From contig NZ_RCNR01000035.1 in NCBI RefSeq assembly GCF_009725985.1, positions 1 to 48,140 of the forward strand: 48,140 nt of DNA, written 5' to 3'. Both the position numbers and the translations under genes were made by a program. Below, in pieces: positions 17,551-24,813 of the stretch. Each line of letters opens with the position of its first letter. Positions within the stretch are counted from its first letter, which is position 1. The notes beneath the pieces are model-generated. The model searched no databases. It worked only from the letters and a program-made list of their open reading frames with translations, and had not been told where the DNA came from. The DNA is from Zobellia amurskyensis. Lineage in GTDB: Bacteria; Bacteroidota; Bacteroidia; Flavobacteriales; Flavobacteriaceae.

Positions 17551-18291
17551 TTATATTATACCGTTTTTCTTACAAAAGAAAATTAGGTCGGTTACGGTAT
17601 TTACACCTGCCTTTCTAAAAATTGTTTTTCTATGGGTAGATACGGTGTGTATACTTATAAATAAAGCATTTGCTATTCTTTCGCTCGTATAGCCTTTATC
17701 AATTAAGTTAATAATCTCTTTTTCTCGAGGAGTAAAAAAATTATCATAGACGGCATATATAAGCCTCTTAAACTCATCCAAGTCAACACCGTACGCATCA
17801 AAATACCATTCTACACGGTTACTACTATCTATAAACGAGATATCCGTTAAAAGTGAAAAATTACTTACCATTCTGCCTTGGTTGTCCAGTTCATAAGAAG
17901 ATGATTGGCGTAACATTCTAATATATGTACCATCTTTCTTTTTAAACCGAAACGACAAAAATAAGTGTGCATGCCCCTTTCTTAAATCGGTTTTTACCAC
18001 ATATTTCACTGCTTCTTGGGTAAGTCTGTTTACCAACTCCCGCTCATCTGGGTGAATGTAGTGAACCAAATCCTCCGTATTAAACTCACTAAGCGTATAA
18101 CCCGTTAATTTCTCTAAGCCTCTCTCATAAATAATTCCTTCCTTGACCCAATTTGCTACATATAAACATTGTTTGGAATTCAATGGAAAGTTATCCAATG
18201 TTGCTAAGGAAATTGATTCATATTCATAATCAGAGATACTCCTTTTCACCTCATTACGGAAAACCCTCATATGGTCGCGGTGCTTATCCAT
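17551..18291 (-). CDS. PAS domain-containing LuxR family transcriptional regulator
   Basis: This 246-residue paralog of the downstream regulator has a PAS-like sensor (about 38-160: ERGLEKLTGYTLSEFNTEDL, then FRFKKKDGTYIRMLRQSSS) and a LuxR helix-turn-helix at the C-terminus (about 186-243: FTPREKEIINLIDKGYTSER, IANALFISIHTVSTHRKTIF). Its start overlaps the stop of the alpha/beta hydrolase gene by 8 bases (ATGGATAA), so the two are translationally coupled. That suggests the hydrolase and the regulator serve one response. Its signal is unknown. Confidence 0.88.
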   Translation of the reverse strand: MDKHRDHMRVFRNEVKRSISDYEYESISLATLDNFPLNSKQCLYVANWVKEGIIYERGLEKLTGYTLSEFNTEDLVHYIHPDERELVNRLTQEAVKYVVKTDLRKGHAHLFLSFRFKKKDGTYIRMLRQSSSYELDNQGRMVSNFSLLTDISFIDSSNRVEWYFDAYGVDLDEFKRLIYAVYDNFFTPREKEIINLIDKGYTSERIANALFISIHTVSTHRKTIFRKAGVNTVTDLIFFCKKNGII

Positions 18292-19084
18292 TTATCACCG
18301 AGTTTAAAAAAGCGAAAAGTAGCGAGTTAAATGCAGATGTAGCGTCCAATTGTGGGACATGTGCGCTATTTTCAATTATTTGCACCTGGTCTTTCCACAA
18401 AAAGGGTATGAACAGTTGCTTCACATATTCAATATTCACCAAGTCATCATCAGCACCAAATACCAAAGTAATGGGTATGGTAGCTTTTGATAGAATTTCA
18501 GTTTCATCTGCCAATTGCCCTGAAGCCAATGCCACACCTAGGGCTTCCCTAAACTCCGGTTTGGTTCCCTTTATAAGTTTTGGAAAATCTATAGTTCCAT
18601 CCAATTTATCAACCCCCAACATTTCAATTAATGATTGAATGTTATCCGGCCCAAGGTCTTTTTGGAAAAGCAGCCCCACCCGCGTATCAGGCTTAAAGGC
18701 TTCCATAACATTAACAGGTCTTTTTAAGGGAGGTGCACCAATAACAAAGAGACCAATACAATTGGTAAGAGAAGGTAATAACTCTATAGCCAAATGCCCT
18801 CCCAAGGAATGCCCTACAAGAATAACCTTCTCATAGACTTCAATATTCTCTTTAAGTATTTTTAGCAAATCAGGAATGGCATAAGAATGATGTTCAGGGG
18901 AATTCCCATGCCCCGGCAAATCCACAGCCACAAGAGACATAGCACTGAACAGTTCTGAGGACAATTGATTTACCCAAACTACAGAGCTTTGCGAGTTTCC
19001 ATGAAGAAATACTACCGTAGTAGACGCCATAGTGGATTGCACACTATTATACAAAGGATTACCCACCTTGGAAAGGGAAAGCAT
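18284..19084 (-). CDS. Alpha/beta fold hydrolase
   Basis: This is a cytoplasmic 266-residue hydrolase of the alpha/beta superfamily. The oxyanion-hole motif HGNS (28-31), the nucleophile elbow GHSLGG (Ser93), an acidic residue after strand 7 (ADDD, about 211-214) and the catalytic His242 (NSAHVPQLD) make a full triad. No signal peptide is visible. Substrate is not predictable; esters, lactones and C-C bonded substrates all occur in this family. It is the first gene of an operon with a PAS-LuxR regulator and lies divergent from dxs across 122 bases. Confidence 0.88.
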   Translation of the reverse strand: MLSLSKVGNPLYNSVQSTMASTTVVFLHGNSQSSVVWVNQLSSELFSAMSLVAVDLPGHGNSPEHHSYAIPDLLKILKENIEVYEKVILVGHSLGGHLAIELLPSLTNCIGLFVIGAPPLKRPVNVMEAFKPDTRVGLLFQKDLGPDNIQSLIEMLGVDKLDGTIDFPKLIKGTKPEFREALGVALASGQLADETEILSKATIPITLVFGADDDLVNIEYVKQLFIPFLWKDQVQIIENSAHVPQLDATSAFNSLLFAFLNSVING

Positions 19085-19158
19085 AAGCTGGCTGGTAATG
19101 GTTAGTTCTCAACAAGATAATATTTTTTTGTAGATTTTTTTTGAAGTATTAAAAAGAA

Positions 19159-19189
19159 TTGTCTTAGCACTGCTAAACACCTATTTTTG
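19159..19189 (+). promoter_or_regulatory. dxs promoter
   Basis: TTG (19159-19161), 20 bases, then TATTTTTG (19182-19189) matches the Bacteroidota -33/-7 pattern. A small inverted repeat TTAGC-ACT-GCTAA (19164-19176) lies between the two boxes. The predicted start of transcription is about 10 bases before the TTG start codon of dxs. Confidence 0.65.
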
Positions 19190-19206
19190 CAACTTACACT
19201 GCTAAT

Positions 19207-20982
19207 TTGGAATCACTTTTAAGCCATATTACCTACCCTGAAGATTTGCGTAAGCTGGCATTACAGCAACTTCCGCAACTTGCCCAAGAACTAAGGGAAT
19301 TCATAATTGATATTGTGGCTACCAAAGAAGGACATTTAGGCGCAAGTTTAGGGGTGGTTGAACTTACTATTGCGTTACATTATGTATTCAACACCCCAGA
19401 TGACAAACTTATTTGGGATGTTGGGCACCAAGCCTACGGACATAAAATATTGACGGGCAGGAAAGAGATTTTTGAAACAAACCGTCAATTGGGAGGTATT
19501 AGCGGATTTCCCAAACGAAGCGAAAGTACCTACGATGCTTTTGGCACCGGACATAGTTCCACCTCCATTTCAGCTATTTTGGGTATGGCCATGGCTGCAC
19601 AATTAAACAATAAAACCGACAGGCAACATATTGCCGTGATTGGAGACGCCTCCATAGCAAGTGGCATGGCTTTTGAGGCATTGAACCATCTTGGCTCTAC
19701 AAATTCCAATGTATTGGTTATACTTAACGACAATGCTATTGGCATAGACCCAAGTGTTGGTGCTCTTAAAAAATATTTGACCAATGTAAAAAAAGGTACA
19801 GCGAAAGACGAAAATATATTTGAATGTCTCAACTTTCACTATACCGGTCCATTAGATGGGCATAATATGGATACATTGATCGATGAACTAAATCATTTAA
19901 AATTGGTATCCGGGCCAAAATTATTACATGTTATAACCACGAAGGGAAAAGGCTTAAAAAAAGCTGAGGAAAATCAAGTTACCTACCATGCTCCAGGTAA
20001 ATTTGATAAACTTACGGGTGAGTTACAGAAAAAACCGGTTAGAGAAAACGAACCTGCAAAATACCAAGATGTTTTTGGACATACATTGGTAGAATTAGCC
20101 CTAAAGAACAAAACCATTGTTGGCATAACCCCGGCTATGCCCACAGGAAGTTCTCTAAAATATATGATGGAGCAAATTCCCGATAGGGCGTTTGATGTTG
20201 GTATTGCGGAACAACATGCCGTAACCTTAGCGGCAGGTATGGCGTCTGAAGGTCTAATACCATTCTGTACCATTTACTCCACCTTTTTACAAAGGGCATA
20301 CGATCAGGTTATACATGATGTAGCCATACAGAATTTGCCCGTTATTTTTTGTTTGGACAGGGCCGGCATTGTTGGCCAAGATGGCGCAACACATCATGGG
20401 GTATATGATATTTCTTATTTGAGGTGTGTCCCTAATCTCTATATTTTCGCTCCAATGAACGAGACGGAACTGCGTAATATGATGTACACCTCCCAACTGG
20501 GCTTAAAACACCCTATAGCCATTAGATACCCTCGGGGAAGAGGTGTCCAAGAAAAATGGCAGACTCCTTTTAAAAAAATTCAAATTGGAACAGCAAGGGA
20601 ATTAAAAACCGGATCTGAGCTTGCGATATTAACCATTGGCCACATAGGCAACATAGTTTCAGATATCATAAAAGATATGGCCAAAAGTGAAAAAATAGGT
20701 CATTTTGATATGCGTTTTGTTAAACCGTTGGATAAGAATCTACTTATAAATATATTTAAGCGATATAAACACATAATTACGGTTGAAGATGGCAGCAAAA
20801 TGGGTGGTTTTGGATCTGCAATCTTAGAACTAGCCAATGAATTGGGTTACACGAAGAAAATTCATATTCTAGGTATTGACGATATCTTCATTGAGCATGG
20901 AACCGTAGAGCAATTACACCAACAAGCCAACATTGACCGCCAAAGTATAACAGAACAAATAAAAATGCTATTAAATGAATAA
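19207..20982 (+). CDS. dxs: 1-deoxy-D-xylulose-5-phosphate synthase
   Basis: This thiamine-diphosphate enzyme joins pyruvate and glyceraldehyde 3-phosphate, the first step of the MEP isoprenoid pathway. Domain 1 carries the substrate and cofactor residues (GHQAYGHKILTGR; the cofactor motif starting GDAS at 146-149 and NDNAIGIDPSVGAL). Domain 2 has the catalytic glutamate in VGIAEQHAVTLAAG (Glu335), and domain 3 is a transketolase C-terminal domain. The length of 591 residues suits Bacteroidota. The start is a TTG: no ATG fits the conserved N-terminus, and the promoter lies just upstream. It overlaps the DUF3078 gene by 8 bases. Confidence 0.96.
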   Translation: MESLLSHITYPEDLRKLALQQLPQLAQELREFIIDIVATKEGHLGASLGVVELTIALHYVFNTPDDKLIWDVGHQAYGHKILTGRKEIFETNRQLGGISGFPKRSESTYDAFGTGHSSTSISAILGMAMAAQLNNKTDRQHIAVIGDASIASGMAFEALNHLGSTNSNVLVILNDNAIGIDPSVGALKKYLTNVKKGTAKDENIFECLNFHYTGPLDGHNMDTLIDELNHLKLVSGPKLLHVITTKGKGLKKAEENQVTYHAPGKFDKLTGELQKKPVRENEPAKYQDVFGHTLVELALKNKTIVGITPAMPTGSSLKYMMEQIPDRAFDVGIAEQHAVTLAAGMASEGLIPFCTIYSTFLQRAYDQVIHDVAIQNLPVIFCLDRAGIVGQDGATHHGVYDISYLRCVPNLYIFAPMNETELRNMMYTSQLGLKHPIAIRYPRGRGVQEKWQTPFKKIQIGTARELKTGSELAILTIGHIGNIVSDIIKDMAKSEKIGHFDMRFVKPLDKNLLINIFKRYKHIITVEDGSKMGGFGSAILELANELGYTKKIHILGIDDIFIEHGTVEQLHQQANIDRQSITEQIKMLLNE

Positions 20983-22117
20983 TTCCCCAACCCCATTTTA
21001 TCTATTTATTCTTTTTTTTAGCCTGTGTCTATCATATGTTTCCGGTCAGAATCAAGATTCACTACCGCCGGGACGAGAAATGGAAATTGATAGTATGGTT
21101 ATGGTAGTTGACACAACAGTAGTAGATACTGTAGTCATTAGAAAAACCCAAGAAAAAATAAAATTTGTTCCACGTAGCGTAGATTTAATGAATCCAGTGG
21201 TATCATTTAAACGCACCAATGCCCTTAATGAAAAACCCAACCGTTTTAAAGTTCCTTCTTTTTGGACGACGGTCAATAAACTTGGCGCGAATTTTAGTGA
21301 AGTAGCCTTCGTAAACTGGAACGCTGGTGGTAACAACTCTATCTCTGCCCTCGGAAATGCCCGATTTGAACGAAATTATAAGTTTCGGTATATTCAATGG
21401 GACAATTATATGGAGATGCGTTACGGCCTTAACGTACAGGATGAGCAAAAGCTAAGAAAAACCGATGACGCTATCCGTTTCAGCTCTACTTTTGGCCTTC
21501 AACGAGACACTATCAGTAATTGGTATTATTCTGCAAAAGCCAACTTTAACACTCAATTCTCCAACGGTTACAAATATCCGGACCGATCATCCCCGATCTC
21601 TCGTTTTATGGCACCTGGCTATTCGTTTTTGGGTGCAGGAACCTCTTATATCACCAAAGATCAAAAATTCAACCTTTATATATCACCTATAACCCAAAAA
21701 GCTACTTTTGTTTTAGACGAAGAATTAGCTAACAAAGGAGCTTTTGGTGTTAAAAAAGCTGTCTTGGATGCTGATGGAAACGTCTTGGAACCAGGGGAAA
21801 AAATATTTCTGGAATTTGGCTTTCTGGTTACTAATCAATACGAAAAAGAGGTATTCAAAAACATGCTCCTGAAGCACCGTTTAAGTCTATACACAGATTA
21901 CCTTCAAAAATTCGGTAACATAGATGTAGATTGGGAGCTTAACTTTGATTTAAAGGTGAACAAATATGTAGTAACCACGATCGGCACCCATATCATCTAT
22001 GATGATGATATTCTCTTTGACGAACAAAAGGATGCCAGCGGCACAGTGGTAGATTCGGGAAGCCCACGTATACAGTTTAAACAACTATTAGGTGTTGGCG
22101 TATCGTATGCCTTTTAA
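20975..22117 (+). CDS. DUF3078 domain-containing outer membrane-associated protein
   Basis: This exported 380-residue protein has a signal peptide (about 1-24, ending YVSGQ), a linker, and a beta-rich body with alternating aromatic strands (WTTVNKLGANFSEVAFVNWN; ISALGNARFERNYKFRYIQW) that ends in an aromatic residue (SYAF), suggesting an outer-membrane barrel. The DUF3078 family is found in Bacteroidota, and its biochemical role is unknown. Its start overlaps the dxs stop by 8 bases (ATGAATAA), so expression is coupled to isoprenoid synthesis. Its last 4 bases overlap the 3' end of the convergent dgt gene. Confidence 0.85.
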   Translation: MNNSPTPFYLFILFFSLCLSYVSGQNQDSLPPGREMEIDSMVMVVDTTVVDTVVIRKTQEKIKFVPRSVDLMNPVVSFKRTNALNEKPNRFKVPSFWTTVNKLGANFSEVAFVNWNAGGNNSISALGNARFERNYKFRYIQWDNYMEMRYGLNVQDEQKLRKTDDAIRFSSTFGLQRDTISNWYYSAKANFNTQFSNGYKYPDRSSPISRFMAPGYSFLGAGTSYITKDQKFNLYISPITQKATFVLDEELANKGAFGVKKAVLDADGNVLEPGEKIFLEFGFLVTNQYEKEVFKNMLLKHRLSLYTDYLQKFGNIDVDWELNFDLKVNKYVVTTIGTHIIYDDDILFDEQKDASGTVVDSGSPRIQFKQLLGVGVSYAF

Positions 22118-23457
22118 AGTTGTTTACCCATAATCTTATTATGTATATGTACTGCAGCACTATCGGACAGGCTCGCAACATAACAACATGTATTCAACAA
22201 AATATGGTACACGGACTCATCTGTTTTTCTATAAAACTCCGGAAGTGTCTTTAACATTAACGTATCATAATTGGAAGCCTTATTTTCCTTTTTACGGATT
22301 AGTGCGTTGGTGTACACATCCAAGATATCCGAAATAATTTTGTAGCCGGCAATTTCCTTTTCAATTACTTCTTGAGAGCGATATATTTTTTCAACGCTTA
22401 ACGAAATAATATCCTCAATCTGCGCCTTAAAAGCACTCCGGTCCAGTAAACTTGTATCAAAAGTACCGTTTAGTATTTTTTCTTCATTTTCTATAAATAC
22501 AGAAATAGCATCACTTATTAAAGTATTTATAGCAAGCGCACGCAAATAGCTAAGTCTATCTTCCTTATATTTTAAAGAATTATACTTTTTGGTATTTATT
22601 GAGTTTTTAACCAATTTTATAAGGTACTCCAAAGCATAATCTTCCGATATAAGTCCCAGATTAATACCGTCCTCAAAATCGATAATGGTATAACATATAT
22701 CATCTGCAGCCTCTACCAGGAAAGTCAACGGATGTCTTGCAAAAGAAATATCATCACCATCCCTAGTTTGCAATAGACCTAAATCCGTTGCCACTTCTTG
22801 GAAAGCTTCTTTCTCCGGTTGAAAAAAACCGAATTTTTTATCGGCTATATGCTTGGTTGCTTTCTTCGGCAAGGATTCTTTTGGATACTTCATAAATGCA
22901 CCCAATGTGGCGTAACTTAATCTTAGACCGCCAACTACTCCCTCCCGAGATTGTGACAAAAGTCTAAAACCATTGGCATTACCCTCAAAATCAACAATGT
23001 CCTGATATTCTTTTCCAGATAGAACCGATTGGTATTTTTTACCGTTCCCGGTGATAAAATATTCCCCTATTGCTTTTTCTCCGCTATGACCAAAAGGTGG
23101 GTTTCCAATATCGTGTGCTAAGGCTGCAGCAGCTACTATAGCGCCAAAATCATTAAATCTATACCCGTATGTTTCACTTAAAAAAGGATGCTTTTCTAAA
23201 ATTTTTTTTCCCGCAATCCGGCCTAGGCTCCTACCTACTACGGAAACTTCCAAGCTATGGGTCAATCGGGTATGAACAAAATCGGTTTTTGATAGCGGAA
23301 TAACCTGAGTCTTATCCTGCAAACTTCTAAAAGCACTTGAAAATATGATGCGATCATAATCTACTTCAAATCCCAATCTTGTCTCGTCCTGCTCCTTTCG
23401 TAGTCTTTTATGCGTATCGCCTTGGCGCTTAAGAGACAGTAAATTTTCCCAATTCAT
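22114..23457 (-). CDS. dgt: Deoxyguanosinetriphosphate triphosphohydrolase (dGTPase)
   Basis: This HD-domain enzyme hydrolyses dNTPs, classically dGTP, to the nucleoside and triphosphate, helping to balance the dNTP pool. The metal site is visible: RLTHSLEV (His67), AHDIGNPPFGHSGE (His115, Asp116, His124), and a later VEAADDICY segment. The length of 447 residues fits the family. It converges on the DUF3078 gene with a 4-base overlap of stop regions and no terminator between them, so the two transcripts must overlap at their 3' ends. Confidence 0.93.
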   Translation of the reverse strand: MNWENLLSLKRQGDTHKRLRKEQDETRLGFEVDYDRIIFSSAFRSLQDKTQVIPLSKTDFVHTRLTHSLEVSVVGRSLGRIAGKKILEKHPFLSETYGYRFNDFGAIVAAAALAHDIGNPPFGHSGEKAIGEYFITGNGKKYQSVLSGKEYQDIVDFEGNANGFRLLSQSREGVVGGLRLSYATLGAFMKYPKESLPKKATKHIADKKFGFFQPEKEAFQEVATDLGLLQTRDGDDISFARHPLTFLVEAADDICYTIIDFEDGINLGLISEDYALEYLIKLVKNSINTKKYNSLKYKEDRLSYLRALAINTLISDAISVFIENEEKILNGTFDTSLLDRSAFKAQIEDIISLSVEKIYRSQEVIEKEIAGYKIISDILDVYTNALIRKKENKASNYDTLMLKTLPEFYRKTDESVYHILLNTCCYVASLSDSAAVHIHNKIMGKQL

Positions 23458-23618
23458 AACAGTTCTTTAAGTCCCGCAAGTTACATTTTTTCAATTTCAA
23501 TATCCTTTTCAAACCCAAAGAACACACCATTATTTAACCTTAAGAAAATCAATACTTAAACTTCAGGTAACCCTAATTTAACATACCACAGTTTTCTTTG
23601 CCAAGAAAATAAGAACCA

Positions 23619-24011
23619 ATGAAAACGACCCTATTTTTTTTCGCCTTTATATGTACGTTAAACCTTTTTGCGCAAGAAGAAGGAGCTATTAGAGGGACCA
23701 TTTACGACATGGAAATGAACAATGAGCCTTTGTTATTTGCAGATGTGCAAATTAAGGGCACTAAATTCAAAACCCAGACCAACTTTAGAGGCAACTTTGA
23801 AATCTCTAATGTAGAACCAGGAAGCTACATACTTAAGGTTAGTTTTTTAGGATACGAAGCCTACGAGGTTCCTGTAGAAGTTTTAGCTTCCAACACCTTA
23901 GAAATTACTCAAGGTTTGCAAGCGCAGACATTAGACTTATCAAATATGTCATTTGCTGATGAAGATATTTTAAAAAATAATGAAACCGCACTTACTAGTT
24001 TAGATAAATAG
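23619..24011 (+). CDS. Secreted carboxypeptidase-like regulatory domain protein (stand-alone)
   Basis: This 130-residue protein has a signal peptide (about 1-18, ending NLFAQ) and a single carboxypeptidase-D-like beta-sandwich (GAIRGTIYDMEMNNEPLLFA, DVQIKGTKFKTQTNFRGNFE), the domain that normally heads SusC-type and other TonB-dependent receptors. No plug or barrel follows: the frame ends and a terminator comes next, so it is a free domain, not a visible remnant. The tail (about 108-130) is acidic and unrelated to a TonB box. It may bind or modulate an envelope protein; this is inference. Confidence 0.82.
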   Translation: MKTTLFFFAFICTLNLFAQEEGAIRGTIYDMEMNNEPLLFADVQIKGTKFKTQTNFRGNFEISNVEPGSYILKVSFLGYEAYEVPVEVLASNTLEITQGLQAQTLDLSNMSFADEDILKNNETALTSLDK

Positions 24012-24035
24012 CTGTTTCTAATATATCATAAAATA

Positions 24036-24072
24036 AAAAAGGGAGTTTCCACAATGTGAAAACTCCCTTTTT
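24036..24072. terminator. Bidirectional terminator
   Basis: GGGAGTTT (24041-24048) pairs with AAACTCCC (24060-24067), extended by A/T runs on both sides (24036-24040 and 24068-24072). It serves the two convergent small genes. Confidence 0.9.
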
Positions 24073-24088
24073 CTATACAATAGATTTA

Positions 24089-24448
24089 TTAGTCCTTAGA
24101 AACGACGGCTGATTTCTTCTCCTTATTAATAACATTTGCAATAACATTGTTATCAAACTCCACTTCCTTTACAGTCCCATCAGTATAAAAATACCATTTT
24201 CCTGTTCTAACACCTTTATTGTAATTTCCTTTTGATACTTTCTCACCCATTTCATCAAAACTAATCCATTGACCGTGTAATTTCCCTGCCAAGTCAAAAG
24301 TACCTTTTTGACTTACCTCTCCATTATCGTGAAAATAAGTAGCCTCCACTAAATTGGTTTCCTTATTTAATTTTACCTCTTTTTCTTTCTGAGCATACCC
24401 TACTGTCATTGTTAAGGCAAGGGCGAAAAGTATAATTGAATTTTTCAT
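24089..24448 (-). CDS. Secreted MORN-like repeat protein
   Basis: This 119-residue protein has a signal peptide (about 1-19, ending GYAQ) and about three MORN-like (YwqK-type) repeats: EATYFHDNGEVSQKGTF, LHGQWISFDEMGEKVSKGNY and RTGKWYFYTDGTVKEVEF. Such repeats form short beta hairpins. In Flavobacteriia close relatives are sometimes labelled as a nicotinic acid mononucleotide adenylyltransferase, but there is no nucleotidyltransferase motif here, and true nadD is at 29921. Function is unknown. A perfect minus-strand promoter lies upstream. Confidence 0.82.
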   Translation of the reverse strand: MKNSIILFALALTMTVGYAQKEKEVKLNKETNLVEATYFHDNGEVSQKGTFDLAGKLHGQWISFDEMGEKVSKGNYNKGVRTGKWYFYTDGTVKEVEFDNNVIANVINKEKKSAVVSKD

Positions 24449-24489
24449 GAATGTATGTTTTTAAATGATTTTATGGCTCTTTGTTCCTT

Positions 24490-24516
24490 CAAAGATAGAT
24501 AAATTTACGTTAACAA
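24490..24516 (-). promoter_or_regulatory. Promoter of the MORN-like gene
   Basis: On the minus strand TTG (24516-24514), 16 bases, then TATCTTTG (24497-24490) matches the Bacteroidota promoter. The -7 box lies about 41 bases before the ATG. Confidence 0.7.
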
Positions 24517-24813
24517 CACTATTAGTTAACATTAACTTTACATTGAAAACAATGAAATTCTTGTTTTATTGCTTTAAGAGCACTATAAATTTCCAAAAAA
24601 ACGGATTCCATGCTGTTTAAATCAACCTGAATATCTTAATTTACCCCATAAATACGACCGATAGTCGTCTAGGCCTTTAGAATGAAAGAATTGTTGCTCT
24701 TAAGATAGGAGCGAACCAAGGTGACAAACTTGGGCTATAATATAAGGTTACTTCATAACCTTATATTAACGTAATTCATAAATTATAATATCATTTTTGT
24801 GCACATTTTATTT
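24517..24813. other. Intergenic stretch with a row of hairpins upstream of the PiT gene
   Basis: The 365 bases between the MORN-like gene and the phosphate transporter (24449-24813) hold no gene. The right part has four inverted repeats in series: ACGAC/GTCGT (24654-24668), GCTCTTA/TAGGAGC (24696-24712, one G-U pair), CCAAG/CTTGG (24716-24733), and TAATATAAGGTTA/TAACCTTATATTA (24738-24768, 13-base perfect arms, 5-base loop). The last three are separated by only 3-4 bases. They could be a structured leader RNA or operators. The left part (24517-24650) shows nothing distinct. Confidence 0.5.

Noticed and set aside
24089-24448. Nicotinate mononucleotide adenylyltransferase label for the small repeat protein
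   Set aside because: Relatives carry that name, but the protein has only MORN-like repeats and a signal peptide; the true nadD is at 29921-30505.
24799-24813. GTG start five codons upstream for the PiT gene
   Set aside because: It overlaps the only near-consensus -7 box, and family members usually begin at the MGEN-type sequence.
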